Source: Formicarius rufipectus
Lineage: Eukaryota; Chordata; Aves; Passeriformes; Formicariidae
Direction of reading: 5' to 3'
Assembly (NCBI GenBank): GCA_013399695.1
Contig: VXAU01004380.1
Coordinates: 373,265 to 437,264, forward strand
Length of the DNA stretch: 64,000 nt
This document shows positions 38,400 to 50,300 of this stretch, one piece after another. Under the pieces are notes generated by a model, which saw nothing but the letters and a program-made list of their open reading frames with translations, ran no database searches and was not told the origin of the DNA. Numbering within the stretch: the stretch's first letter is position 1; each line of letters starts with the position of its first letter. The position numbers were made by a program, and so were the translations under genes.

Positions 38400-39180
38400 G
38401 AGACGAGTGCTTGCTGCTCTGGTTTCAGTGCCAGGGGCACTGGCCCGTACCCCGGGTGAGCTCTGGGGCTGTTCCGCACGGACACGGGCCGGTCCCCGTC
38501 ACCCCTCCGGCCGGGCTGAACAGCGTCTGGCGAGCAGGCCTGACCGGGACGGTGTAACACTGTTTGTAATGAGAAATCTAAACAGGGAATGGCAGCGAGG
38601 CATGACAGGAATGTGTTTCCATTGGAGAAGCCCGTGCAGAGAAAAAGCATAAGAAAAGCCACGTCGAGAAGGCCTTTCAGCTGGCCAGCACGGAAGACTG
38701 ATGTTATTGTACACGGGCTGTCACGCTGCCAGCCCTCCCTCATGGGTTTGTTTTCTCTCCCGCTCTTCCCTGTGCCGTGCCCTCCCCGCGGGCCGGCTGT
38801 TTGCTCAGGTGGACAGTGACACCGTTTGGAACGAGCTGCACTCGGCGGGCGCGGCGCGCATGGCGGTGGGCTGTGTCATCGAGCTGGCGGCGCGCGTGGC
38901 CTCCCGGCAGCTGCAGGTGAGCGCCGGGCCGCGCCGTGGGTGGGAGGGAGGCAGGGAGGGAGCGCCGGGGCCGCGCTAAAGGCAGCCCTTGTTCCAGGCT
39001 CCGCTCCGGGCAGGGCGGCGGGAGCAGGGCCGGGGAGCCCGCGGGGGCACGGGGGTGTGGCAGCGCAGGAGCCGCGGCAGCGCCCGGGCAGCTGCAGCGC
39101 GGCGGTGCCGCGGCCCGATCGGGGGGGAGTCACAGCGCGGACATCCCCAGCCGGTGGCTGCGGCACTGCCTTTGAAGTCG
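38400..39180. promoter_or_regulatory. Intragenic CpG island around an HDAC9 exon
   Basis: CpG dinucleotides and G+C jump from the AT-rich background to island levels; for example 39001-39060 has 52 of 60 G or C with about nine CpGs. The island starts near 38400 (weakly), is strongest from about 38740 to 39170, encloses the exon at 38809-38916, and stops abruptly at an AT-rich stretch at 39177. No TATA or obvious initiator was recognised. It could be an orphan CpG island with internal promoter activity, an antisense promoter, or a site of GC-biased gene conversion; in birds, recombination concentrates at CpG islands. Confidence 0.75.
38809..38916 (+). CDS. HDAC9: HDAC9 exon: catalytic-domain helix with extreme GC
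   Basis: 108 nt, exactly 36 codons, phase 0 at both ends, between TGCTCAG and GTGAGC. It encodes VDSDTVWNELHSAGAARMAV then GCVIELAARVASRQLQ. The block VDSDTxWNELHSxGAARMAVGCVIEL is the class IIa helix following the structural-zinc Cys. Thirty-three of 36 codons end in G or C, against about 12 of 29 in the exon at 51465-51552. Differences from human HDAC9 include S to A twice, K to R and G to R, mostly toward GC-rich codons; the ASRQLQ end replaces human ASGELK. The acceptor lacks a long pure T tract but is pyrimidine-rich. Confidence 0.97.
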
Positions 39181-39650
39181 ATTTTTATTTTATTATGATT
39201 TTATTTTAATATGGATGTTTAATCACGTGGTTAAGCTTAGGATGCCACCCAGGCCGAGGGGAGGGGCGCAGTGCCCGCCGCCCGCCCCGCGCCCATCTCA
39301 TCTCAGTGCCGCCTGAGCTGCCAGGCACGATGTACGGAACCGAAATTATCCACAGTCTAAACAATTTATAAAAGCTCCAGACTTGACAGACTGACATTTT
39401 ATTTGGTATTTTAACGGCCCTATTTAAAAGTACACCATATGCAGCCGGAGTGCAGGCTTGCCCCAATAAACATTGTTGGAGCTAACATGTCTCCTTAATG
39501 AAACTGTGTATTCACTTTCCAGTCCACATGCTAATGGGTTCAGTCCTATTTCCAGAATCAAGATGGAAATAAATGTTTTAGAATTAGCATTGCATGATAA
39601 CTTTAAAATTCCAAATTCTGTCTGAGTATTTTGTTCCTGTATATCTCTCA
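39180..39650. promoter_or_regulatory. Candidate conserved element flanking the CpG island
   Basis: Abrupt switch from GC-rich to AT-rich unique sequence with compact motifs: TAATCACGTGG (E-box CACGTG) near 39221, AATTTATAAAAGCTC near 39363, TTTTATTTGGTATTTTAACG near 39396, CTATTTAAAAG (MEF2/TATA-like) near 39420, and ACATGCTAATGGG near 39526. The MEF2-like and TATA-like strings could be functional or chance. Annotated only because the stretch is repeat-free and sits beside the island. Confidence 0.22.
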
Positions 39651-42600
39651 TTTCAGTCAAAATGTGTTAGCTGCCTGTTTGTGAATGGGTACATCCATTT
39701 ATGTACATATGTGGGTAGATGCAGGATGTAAAGGCATGTAAATGACAGCATGCTCAGGTGAAATGCTCTGACACAATTGAATGCAGTTACTAAACTTTCA
39801 TGTTCAGACACTGAAATCACAAAATGTACAAATTTTGCAATCTCAGATCAAGGACAGGGCGCAGCATATGGGATCCGTTGTGCATCCTTTCTGGTGGGTG
39901 CTTCATCTCATTGAAGTTTTTTGGGCACATAACTCACTGTGCACTGTTCCCTCCCAACAGGACTAATGAAAGTGAAGATTTTTTCATCTAGTTTTTATCT
40001 TTGGGAACTGTAGGACACACAACTGTCTCTGAGGCAATTTAAAAGCAAGTTTTGATAACAATGAGATATATTGTGTTGGTACACTTGACAGGAACAGGGT
40101 CTGCTGCAGGCTCTTTACCACTTACCTCTGTACATTTGTTGTGTTTTTCACAGTGTGACTGCTCTTGCTTATATACCTGTGTGACAGACAGGTGAAAAGA
40201 ATCAAACATCAGCCATCGTGAGACTTCACTTGCTCTTGGTATTTGAGCAGTCTGTAAACAAATACATCTAGTACTAAATGTTTTATATTTAGTAGTACTA
40301 GTTTGTGGTTTACTATAACATTACTGTTGATCCTAAATAGAATCTTTTTCCGCAATGCAGAGAATTGAACCAGTCTCATGCAGATGAGACGTAGGAAAAG
40401 TAATTGTTTAGTAGATATGCCCTGTATTTGGTTTATAGCAAATCTTTAAGAAAATAGAAATGGAAAGGATTTGCTGTGAAAGAAAAACAGGAATACTCCT
40501 TCCATTCCTGCTAGGTGTTTATATAACCTGCTTCTAGATTTCCAGCATGAAGCCCAATGACTTACATGCCACTATGGCATCTGCATGCGGTATTTTTAAT
40601 TTAAGGTTATGGAAAGGTTATTAATGCCTGACTGAGAGAAGAAAAGCATAGTAGGTGTTCTATAAATGCAACACTTCTGATATTAGCTGTTTTGGCAGAG
40701 TCTTCCTATGTTTGCTTTGTCACTGCATCCAAACAAACTCGATTTGCTAGTACGTTTCTCCCAATACCTTCATATGGTAAATGACATCGGGGAGGGAGGT
40801 GGGGTGGATTTTTGTAGTGTATTCTGGAGTTTTTTACATGATCTTCAGGATGAGACTGTAGGTAGCTGTAAGATTTTAGACCCAAGAGCTATATGTTCCA
40901 ATTTACCTTTTTGTCTTTGCATGTTCCATTTCCATGTTGCTGACAATGTTTCTCTTAGGGAAATTGCCAATTGTGAAGGGTACTTGTGAAGATCTGAGGG
41001 GAAGAAAGCAAGGCTCACCACTTTCATGTGCAGTCATTGGGGAAATATGCATGTGAAGCAACCATTTGGGGCCAGTACTGTGAGCACTGAGTGGGAGTAT
41101 TAGGCTCTGATGGGAATCTGGAGTGATGTGCTACGGTCTCAGAATTTTTGGATGACGAAAAAAGTGCCTTCCAAGAATTTTATTCGAGCTATAACAGCTC
41201 TGGAACATGTAAACAGCAAGATGAGAGCAATAGAGAAACATACTGTAGTTTTTCCATGGATGTTTACCACTGTGGATTGTTATCAGATGGTGTGCTGTCA
41301 GTTTGGTGTCATTTTAGGAAAAAAAAAAGGTAAATTATGAGACAGCATACTGATTTATCTGAAATCCCACAGTTCTCTGAGAAGAGTTGAATGTTGTGAA
41401 GTTCACAGTGACAGATTTACAATATACAGAAAGGACTAACTACAGAGCAGTGCTTCAGACTGCAACCAGGGAGGCAGTGGATTATCTACCCACTGCCCTG
41501 GAGAATCACAGATGCCTTTTTCTGAGACAGCCATGGTAATGTTAGGATAATCTCAGAGTATAAGTGTCTAGTGTTGAGAAAGTCTTGAGACAAGAAGCCT
41601 CCGGAATGAGATGCCTAAATAATTAATTTAACAAGTGTTTTTCTGACCTGAGAATTATCAAATTTGTAAGTGTACTTAGGTATGAGCAGTCTAAATATTT
41701 CTTATATATTCATGAATTAATATATATGTTTTAGAAACGTCTAACACGTTTTTTTCTAATGTTAAATTGAATTATTTTATGAACATAAATTCAATTTAAA
41801 CCCCAAATCTTTAACTTCGAAGCTAGGGTATAGAAACTAAGAAACATAAACTGTCCTGTATTGACTGGCATCTGACATTTAAAGTTCATTTCAGGAAGGA
41901 CAGAACATTTCAATTTTTGTGCTTATTCCTTGGTCTCTACTGATATTGCTTGCTATTACATAGAGTGATAGTTATGAGTTGGAACTATAGGTGCATGCTG
42001 CTAAGAGTTGAGACTACAAAATAAACCATGAAAGTCTGCAGAACTGTTGTGAGATTCACTACAGGGCTGGGCATGAGTCAAACTCATATGCAAGGCAAAG
42101 ACTTTTTACTTTATTCTGAGTTTCCTGAGAGTATCAGTCCCATTTCACACAAGTCTCATTGAGAACAGCAACATGTTCATCTGATTTGGATGGTATTCAG
42201 AAACTGACTAGGAGTTAAGAGTTCTCTCCAATGTAGTTCAAACCCCTTGTGAGACATCAGATTTCTTTGATCTCCTTGACTAATGAAGAAAGCATCAATA
42301 TGACAGTACTAGGCATGTAAAACAATAGGGTTTACTGAAATTCTACTGCGGCTGTAATAGTAAGTTATTGTGGTCATGGTTTGGGCTTTCTTTTTNATTC
42401 TTTCTTCCCTGGGGAGTCAATCTGGATGTTTTTTATTTGATTATATCCACCTGTTCAAAATGAAGCATTTTAAGGGGCTGCTTAATAATATCATGAGCAC
42501 TCATTGATATCCTTTTGATATACTTTTGAGGCAATATTTAATAGAGAATAAAAAAATCACTCCAGTGAAATATGAAGTGCTATAAATGTGATGATATACT

Positions 42601-44118
42601 GAATTGCATGCTATACTTTTACCTTTTTCATGTCATCTTGGCAATATTACAATGGGAGATGAGCCTAAGTATTGCATGAAGGTTACCCTTTTTTGAGGTT
42701 TTTATAATTAGAAAAGATGTGGATGCACAATGGAGTATTTATGTTATATGGAATCAGTGCCACATGTCTCCTGTTTGCCTGGTTTTTTTCTATCTACCGG
42801 TGCTCCTTTTTCATTTTCCCAACAGATTTATGCAGATAGCTTTTAATAGTCTGCTGGCTGGCAATAGGTCTTTAGAAGAGGGGATTATGTGGATTTGGGT
42901 GAATAGAATTCCACCACAATCATTAGCTATATCCAGTAAATAGTATTATGAGATAAGTCTTATGATACATTCCTTAGGACTTGGGGAGGAAATACAGGTA
43001 GTGCCCTGCATATGAATTCTTGCAGGCAGTATAGCTCATGAACTTGGAAATCATTATCTCTACCCTCTACCTAATAACTGCAACTTCAGAGTGCCCTAAA
43101 ATATTTGCATCTGCAGAGAGAGCATTTCTTTCCAGAAAGTATCTCCTAAGGATCTCATTGCTGTCTCATTGCCACAGTAGGTGGCACTGGGAGGTACTGT
43201 CCTGCCCTCCCTTCCCACTTATTTTAGGTTGGCTCAACTGCTTCCGTTACATCGACTCTGATGTTCAGCACATTTCGTCTCCCCTCTCTGCTGTCGTGCT
43301 CCCTCACTCATAGGCAACCAAGAGACTCTCCCTTTGCCTATATGTGTCTATCTTGCATAGCAGGTATTCCCTCCTGCTGCCCAAATGGATGAGTACAGAG
43401 GTTGTCCAAACCCCATATTAGACAAGTCTCAGAGGAAAACAAGGAGAGTTTCTGCATCTGTGGTCTTTTGAGTTTCAGATTTCATTTGTAACACTTAGAT
43501 CTTCCAAAGAATCTCACCTTTAGGACTTAGCTTTCCAAACTGTCGGGTGTTTTTTCCTGGAAGAGTTTAAGATGCTGATATTTTCATTTTGTTAACCAAA
43601 TTATTCAAGCTGATGTTGTCACTTCCCCCCCCCCCCATTTATTAGGTGCTTATGAAGTGGCTAATACTACTTTTAAGAAGTTGAAATTCAGATAGTTGTT
43701 AAGTTAGTATGGTAATTTTGCAATAATTGTACTTTGTTAAATAATGTCCTCCAAAATGTTATTTGTTCTTGTAATGGTTGTTTTGTTTTGTGTTGTTTTG
43801 TGAACACTAAATGTGTCTTAACTTCTTTTATTATATCAAATTGTACGTATCTCTGGCTGTACCTTGATATCTTAAAATTAACTGGCAGGAATAGAAGTTG
43901 TACAGATGAAAAAAATACAATTTTTCTGCATTTTTCTTCAGCCTCAGATGAATCGCTTCAGTGCTATTATAAGATAGGATTAATTATTTTAAATACATAA
44001 CAAGAATTACTGTCTAGTTTACTTTGCATCTCCTTTAAATATGTCAGTGTTGGTGATGGCTACACTCCTTTCTGTGATAGAAACATGTACTGCCATATAT
44101 TTTTAATGCAACAAAATG

Positions 44119-44204
44119 GAAGGAAGGAAGGAAGGAAGGAAGGAAGGAAGGAAGGAAGGAAGGAAGGAAGGAAGGAAGGAAGGAAGAGANNNNNNNNNNN
44201 NNGA

Positions 44205-44303
<99 letters not shown>
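44119..44303. repeat. Homopurine microsatellite (GGAA)n-gap-(GAAA)n
   Basis: About 17 GGAA units (44119-44186), a 13-base N gap (44190-44202), then about 25 GAAA units (44203-44303). One strand is pure purine over at least 170 bases. The gap falls at the point where the unit changes, so the true length is unknown. The tract opens lysine/arginine/glutamate frames on + and leucine/serine/phenylalanine frames on -, none of which is a gene. Confidence 0.97.
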
Positions 44304-46295
44304 TTTGAATTAATTAAGAAGCAGTTTTTCAAAAGAACACTCAAGAAAAAAGGCATGTAAGTTAAAAGCATGGTCTGAGACTGTTTTGAATATCCACTTC
44401 AGCTGAATCGAATGAAGCACAAGCCCTTTTTCTGACTTACTGTATTTATGTGTGTGCACGCGCATACATGTAAAGTTACTCTGTTGGTAGTTAGGGATCA
44501 TTTAACAGAATGAAAGCAATGGAAATGAGCTTCCCCCAAACTAGAATCTGATACATTCCTAGCATGGTTCTTTCTGATAAGTCAGGTTGAATCAATACCA
44601 AAATAAAACTCCTGCATTTGGCCGTTGCTCTTCTGGTATCTTTGTATAAAATATGGATGACTTAAATGGAACCTGAAATTCTCATTCTGAATGAGCTTGG
44701 TTTTTACTGTTCTCAGGGCCTTTGTCACAAGGGGCTATGAAGGAATCATCACGTGGTAAGTAGTACTAATCTAGTGAATAAACAGAATTAGCTTGATTGA
44801 CCTTCCTCCTGAGTTCTTAGTTTTCTAGTCTTAAAATTATTCTGCATAAAAATCTTCAGCTGTCTTTCACAACTCTACTGCTATGTTTTCTTGGCACAAG
44901 AAACTAAAATGAATTGTCATTCTAAAGACAATAAACAAAAAGAACTGAAAACAGAGGTCTGCTAGTCCAGCAGTGTCCTTCCTCCAATAAAGCTTCCGGC
45001 CAGCAAATTTACATGCCTGCCCAAACAACACAAAACCCCATACAGCTCCTGTGGTTACCTCCAAAAATCTTTCCTGGAAGGGGCTCTGAACTCAGATGCC
45101 TCATGCACAAGTGTTTCTCCTGCAAGCTCTGCACTACCCTTATTTCAACCTCCCTGCTCTATAAAGATTTTCCTCTGCCTTAAAAAAAATTCTAAGCAGT
45201 GTGACAGCCACAGAGTCATTTTTCCATACCCAACCACAGCATTTTAAACAATGCAGATGGTATAAGAAACAGTAACAAATGAGTGCTTATATTACTACTG
45301 TTAAATATAGGATTGATAAAAGCCATCAATCAAAGTTAGCCATGAAATCTTTTAGGTAGAAGTTTGTATTCTTTGCTTTTACAAAGTTACAAAAATTGCA
45401 AAATTTCATATGAAATCATCTCTCAGATACTTTATCCCAGTAATTATGGTTATATTTATAGCTAAATTACTGTTATTATTTCATACAATCTTACAGCTTT
45501 AATTGTATGTGTGGTATGTAGCTTATCTCCATGACCACTCTGTACTTAAAACTGATTTCTTTACCAATATAGTTAACACGGGCTGTAGCTAAACAGGTCA
45601 TCGTGGTTGTATATGTCAGTCTGCAAGTATCAACTTTTCGTGTGAATTTTCTGGTGTTATCCTCTTAGACCTTTCGTAAAGCAGACAAGGAACTCTTTGT
45701 TTCCATCAGTTAGATGTTTAATGTCTATTTCTGTGTTCTTGGCCTCTACTAGTTCCTCTGCAAGACACAATGGTATTCCCTCATGTCTTTTGCTGTTTTC
45801 TTGGCAAATCTGCATGTTACTAATACTGTTCTGTTAAATCATAGGTTCTTGTTCACTGCATTCATAGACCCCCAGGGCCAGATACTGGCTCCTGCTCTGG
45901 CAGTATGAGTAGCTTGTAAAATTGTCTTGAACAGGTACCTGAGAATCGCTTTAGCCTTATACCACTCACTCTTATGCTTACCCTCCCTGACGGATGGTGT
46001 AGCTTGGGATTGTGTTGCAGCGTAAGTGGCACTGTTAACAATATGGTTATCTTCTTCCTGGTGCCAGTTGCAAAGGGATTCTTGTAGGAAGACAAGACTT
46101 AAAGCAACCAAGATGTTTGCTATTGTAGAAGTTGACTAAGCCAGAGATAGCAGGGTTAAAGATGGCACTAAGGCCACTTCAGGGGTTACATCTGTCAGAT
46201 ACACTGTATAAACTGCCTCTTAAATATGAAAAAAAATAGTTTTTAATATAACTGTATAAGGATACAAAGTTATATATGTAAAATATAAGGAATAT

Positions 46296-46311
46296 AAATT
46301 GTGACAGGGCA
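46296..46311. repeat. Target-site duplication, 5' copy
   Basis: AAATTGTGACAGGGCA, matching 15 of 16 bases with AAATTGTGACAGGACA at 46659-46674. It ends at the base just before the tRNA-like head starts, which fixes the 5' end of the insertion. Confidence 0.85.
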
Positions 46312-46382
46312 GCATTGGTGGTTCAGTGGTAGAATTCTCGCCTGCCACACGGGGGACCCGGGTTCGATTCCCAGCCAATGCA
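46312..46382 (+). tRNA. tRNA-Gly(GCC)-like head of the SINE (likely pseudo-tRNA)
   Basis: 71 nt that fold as a cloverleaf: acceptor GCATTGG pairs with CCAATGC, anticodon GCC at 46344-46346 in loop CTGCCAC. It is close to the vertebrate tRNA-Gly(GCC) gene, but two stem pairs are broken by CpG-type transitions: C46341 faces A46349 in the anticodon stem, and the T-stem 3' strand reads CCCAG instead of CCCGG. There is no T-run terminator directly after it; sequence runs on into the SINE body. Hence it is more likely a SINE head than a working tRNA gene, although a scanner may score it as tRNA-Gly. Confidence 0.7.
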
Positions 46383-46658
46383 ACATTCGCCTCGGGCAGA
46401 TGGGCTTGTCAGCCGCCTGGCAACCATCCTAGGAGAAGGACAACTCTGACTTCAAAACCTACATCCTGAGGACCTCGCTGTCACTGTCCAAGCTTGCTAG
46501 GCCCTGGCAGATGAACCTCAGGAATAAAGGGTGGGACCAGTTCTGCGCACGCTGTGCCTCACCTAAAAAATCTACTGCGCAGGCTTGAGAGATTCACCCA
46601 CTTTGCATGGGTAAAAAACCCTCCCAAATCTTCGTTCATGAAGTCTAGCCATACATAC
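46312..46658 (+). mobile_element. tRNA-Gly-headed SINE, complete insertion of 347 bp
   Basis: A retroposed element bounded exactly by 16-bp direct repeats. It begins with a 71-nt tRNA-Gly(GCC)-like head (46312-46382) holding intact polymerase III A-box (TGGTTCAGTGG) and B-box (GGTTCGATTCC), followed by about 275 bp of unrelated body (46383-46658) that starts ACATTCGCCTCGGGCAGATG and contains AGGAATAAAGGGTGGG. The 3' end is a short ATAC repeat (CCATACATAC) rather than poly(A) or a CR1-type octamer tail. Long target duplications with a tandem-repeat tail suggest mobilisation by a LINE of RTE or a similar clade, not CR1. The body was not recognised. No protein is encoded. Confidence 0.85.
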
Positions 46659-46674
46659 AAATTGTGACAGGACA
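46659..46674. repeat. Target-site duplication, 3' copy
   Basis: AAATTGTGACAGGACA directly follows the ATAC-repeat tail of the SINE; one mismatch to the 5' copy at 46296-46311. Confidence 0.85.
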
Positions 46675-47134
46675 AATTGATACAATTCTGTGTAATAACT
46701 AAAAAACTTTCTACAAAGAAAGTATGTATTAGCTTCAGTGATTTGCTTCTCATTCTGAAGCCTGTATGCATTGAAGCAAAAATAAATTTCCATTAAAAAC
46801 AGGTGCATGTCCAAGAACTACGTGTTTAAGCACTGTTAATTTTAAGAGCTAAATGCTAGATAGGTCAAGGGTTTTAGACATGTCGAAAATAGAAACTTCA
46901 ACACCTAACCTTAGGGGAGGATGTTGAGCTTCAAGTGTGGAATTCAGACCCAAAATTAGTTACCTGGTCTCCATCTGAAATACACAGATGTTTCCAAGAA
47001 AGCTGTCCTTAGCAAGGTGCGCCATTGTAATTAACTAGTGCATAGGGAAGAGTTCTGGAGAGAAATTCGCTGATTATTGGAGAATACACCCATTTTCCTG
47101 AAAGCCTTTTCTCAAAGATTATGAATTTCTGAAT

Positions 47135-47355
47135 GGAATCACCGAATCACAGAACAGTTGAGGTTGGAAGTGACCTCAGGGGGTCACTTTTCTTCCTCAA
47201 ATAGAATGACCCTAGAGCTAGTTGTCCAGGACTGTTTCCAGATGGCTTTCATATATCTCCAGAGAATGATCCTTCATAACCTCTCTGGGCCACTGGGTAT
47301 TTTCATATGTTCAAATGAAGCCTCTGCTGTTTCGGTTTGTGCCCATTGCCTCTTC
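47135..47355 (-). mobile_element. CR1 retroposon fragment, minus strand
   Basis: Along + it follows the reverse complement of the CR1 3' end: GAATCACAGAACAGTTGAGG, TTGGAAGTGACCTCAGGGGG, CTAGAGCTAGTTGTCCAGGA, CTGTTTCCAGATGGCTTTCA, TATCTCCAGAGAATGATCC, TTCATAACCTCTCTGGGCC, then TTTCATATGTTCAAATGAAG, CTGTTTCGGTTTGTGCCCAT and TGCCTCTT. A short internal deletion separates the CTCTGGGC and TTCATATG blocks relative to the consensus. It lies about 460 bp downstream of the SINE. Confidence 0.92.
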
Positions 47356-50300
47356 AATAGTTGGGTTAGATGGCATTACTCTTTCATACAGTAGTTTACA
47401 ACTTGCAATACAGGAAGACTTTCAATGTCATGTTTTCAGCTGAAATGAATCTAATAATAATGCTAGTTAAAGATTTTTATGTTTGAATAAGAGCTTAGGA
47501 AGAGCATGACTTTGGACTTACTGTTAGAAATCTTAGACTGAAAAGATGTATCTTAATAACTACTTTATGGACCACATAATTTAAATACATAAAGAGGTGT
47601 GGGAAAAATATTTGCAAATATATTCCCATGTTTAAGAAGAAGTTGAACCTGAGTTTTCCACTGCTTCAGTAAGTGCTCTTTGAGTGCCTGCTGGGATTCA
47701 TTGTTATTTCTTGCATGGCTCTGGCTTTTCTTGCAGTCAACAAAAAACCAGGTGATTTTACTAGAGTAGTACCAGACTGAAATGGGTAATGTGCTGCTTC
47801 AAAGTGAGGCTTCTCACCATACCTCGAGTGCCTGACTGGCCAGGTCACTGACTTTTGGTCCACTTGGAATCTAGGCAGAGCAAGCTCCTTACTATCATGT
47901 GAAGGGAAGAGTCATTCACGCCTTACCACAGTGACCACATATTGCCATAGAAAAAAATTACCTACATCTAGTTTTGCCTCCTTGTATAATAGAAACACCA
48001 GTGGAAGGTGGTGGGTCCCAAGCCCTGGATTAACCACCCATATTGGGTGGAAAGGTTCATGGAGAGGCCTGAGAATGAAGTAGCCCAATAATCTAACCCA
48101 GGGCTCTACAGAAAGGAATCAGCTTTATCACCAAAGACAAGAAGGCATAGGAGGAAGTGCAACTCTATTCTATGGAAATCCAACTACCTATTTAGAGTCA
48201 TGAAAGAAGAGAATACTTACCATGGAAAAAGATTTAACATTTTTCTTAGTTTTCATTAAAGGTCCAACTCAGTGACTTTATCTGCTAGAGATGTGTGTAA
48301 ACTGAGTTTGGACAGACGTCTCTCCCTCTGTTGTTCAAATATGCACAGATTTTAGAATACTTCTATTCAGGCTTTATTCTTTATCCTCAAACTTAAATAA
48401 AGGTAATTCTTTTTCTAATGTTAATGTCTGTCTGTCAGTTTAATGTTCTGCCTATGTATAAAAGTGTCTGTATTCTAGTATAAATAAGGCTCTGTACAAA
48501 AATGCTTTGAATTTGTATGTGTTGGCTTAATTTTCATCATATTGCTCTACATTAGTCTTTCTATCTTTAAAACAGATTTTTGTCTTGTCTACTGTTCTGA
48601 GCCCACTGTCTGGTATTTAAAAATTGCCTAAATTAAAGAATTCACCTTCCATTGTGCTAATGTACACTGTGTTTGTGCAAAGTTTGAAAGGAGGAGAAAT
48701 GAAGTGTTTTATCAATTGCACAGAAGTTGTTCTTAATACTGTATGGTAACTAGTTTTCCGAGTTTGGTATAATTTGACTGTCTTATATGTTTTATCATCA
48801 GTATAACATATGCACTGTATTTTTAAGAAGAAAATTTCCCATGCGAATACTGAACTTTTTGTAACATAAAAAAACCCCATAAAATATGGTCACAACACTG
48901 ATGTGAACATCCTGCATGCTTGTGGAGAACTGTTAATAGTTAAATTCTGATAGCAGAAATTAGCTAGATATAACAAAACAGGGCTTCCAAAGGGTTGTGT
49001 CGAAGTAAGGGAACAGAAAAGAGAAGCCTGTACTGTAACTGGCATGTTGTCAAAACCAGCAGTGTTGGTGTTTGCTATCTCTGTATTGCTCCATGAAATC
49101 TTCCCAGAGATAATCATCTTAATTATATTGCTCTTTTGGGAATACTGATAAAATAACATGATAATGAGCTGTGAACTGAGCAAGGGAAGATATAAGTCTT
49201 ACATGGACTTTTTACAAATTTGTAAAAATATTGAGAGAACAAAATACAGGTAGCATCATGTTCTCTCTCTAGTAATATCCTCTTTGCTGGGTACTTTTTC
49301 ATGTCATTATTCCTACGTTCCTCAGCATACCGATACTTTGTTTTTTCATGAATGCCACAAACGAATTCTTCACTGAATTCTTCTCTAAGTTGTGTTTTGT
49401 GTGAAAAGGAAATGTTTAAAAAAACCTCAGAAGGATAAAGAATAGGGCTTTAGCTGAATATCTAAAACTGGTCTAGTTCTGTGGATTAGTACAGCCCACA
49501 AGACCTTTTTTTTTTCCGCTGGTGTGCTTGATCTGTGTGCAATTTATATCCCACCTCCAGGAATGCCTGCCTAAATAGGAACATATATACATTTTGTGCC
49601 TTTAATTGTTGAGTTGTATTTTTTTGGGGGGTTGGTTTTGGTTTTTTAATGTGAGCAGTTAATGCAAAATAAGGTGTTATGTCATATCCCTTAGATTCTT
49701 TAAATGGTGGCCAGAAGAACCACTGTTATAGATGCACTCCATTTGCTTTGTAATTTAAGTTTGTTGCAGTCTGAGAGAACTTCGGCCGTACTTCACAGAA
49801 CTTTGCAGCTGACTGCTTGGATTACATTTAGCAGCAAATTAGATGAGATAACCTGATAGTATTTGTTTCTAAGTTAATGCCAATGAATCAACCTTAAATA
49901 GGCAATTGCACAGGTACACACAAACCACACATCCATAGGATTGTAAACAAACAGCTTTCACAGGAACCAATCTAACTCTATTAACTGCCATGTTTTTTCT
50001 CCTTATTTACACCCATATGAGTGAAAGTTTAATGATTATTATGTTTGTTTCAGACAAGAAAAGGCTGAAACATTTACATTTATCTAGTTTGAGTATATTG
50101 GACTGGACTATTTTAATATTGATTATTAAAATACAGAAATATTCCAACCTTTTTATTCCTATCCCCTCTGCTTTGAAAGTACAATATCTGATGGTATTTG
50201 TGTGAGGTTGTGTGAAAATACAAGTTTGGGTGATACCTCACATGCAGATTATAGTTTCTTCTTTTTATGTATGTGGCAATCATTATTAATTTGATGGCAA

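Larger units (their letters stand above)
24671..38808 (+). other. HDAC9: HDAC9 intron, 14.1 kb (longest in window)
   Basis: Phase 0 intron. Contains a single N at 26330, an enhancer-like stretch at about 28590-28960, a (TG)n run at 34307-34348, and a T-run at 37711-37730. Base composition rises sharply from about 38400, where the CpG island begins. The longest open frame in the window (30935-31489, 184 codons) lies here but looks like chance sequence. No CR1 copy was recognised, which is unusual for a 14-kb avian intron and may reflect constraint or simply degraded copies. Confidence 0.8.

Noticed and set aside
38876..39166. Antisense and alternative frames in the CpG island (up to about 130 codons)
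   Set aside because: Proline/alanine/arginine-rich translations are what GC-rich DNA gives in any frame; stops are rare there. No motif.
44060..44371. Lys/Arg/Glu and Phe/Leu/Ser repeat proteins
   Set aside because: Translations of the homopurine microsatellite and its complement, crossing an N gap.
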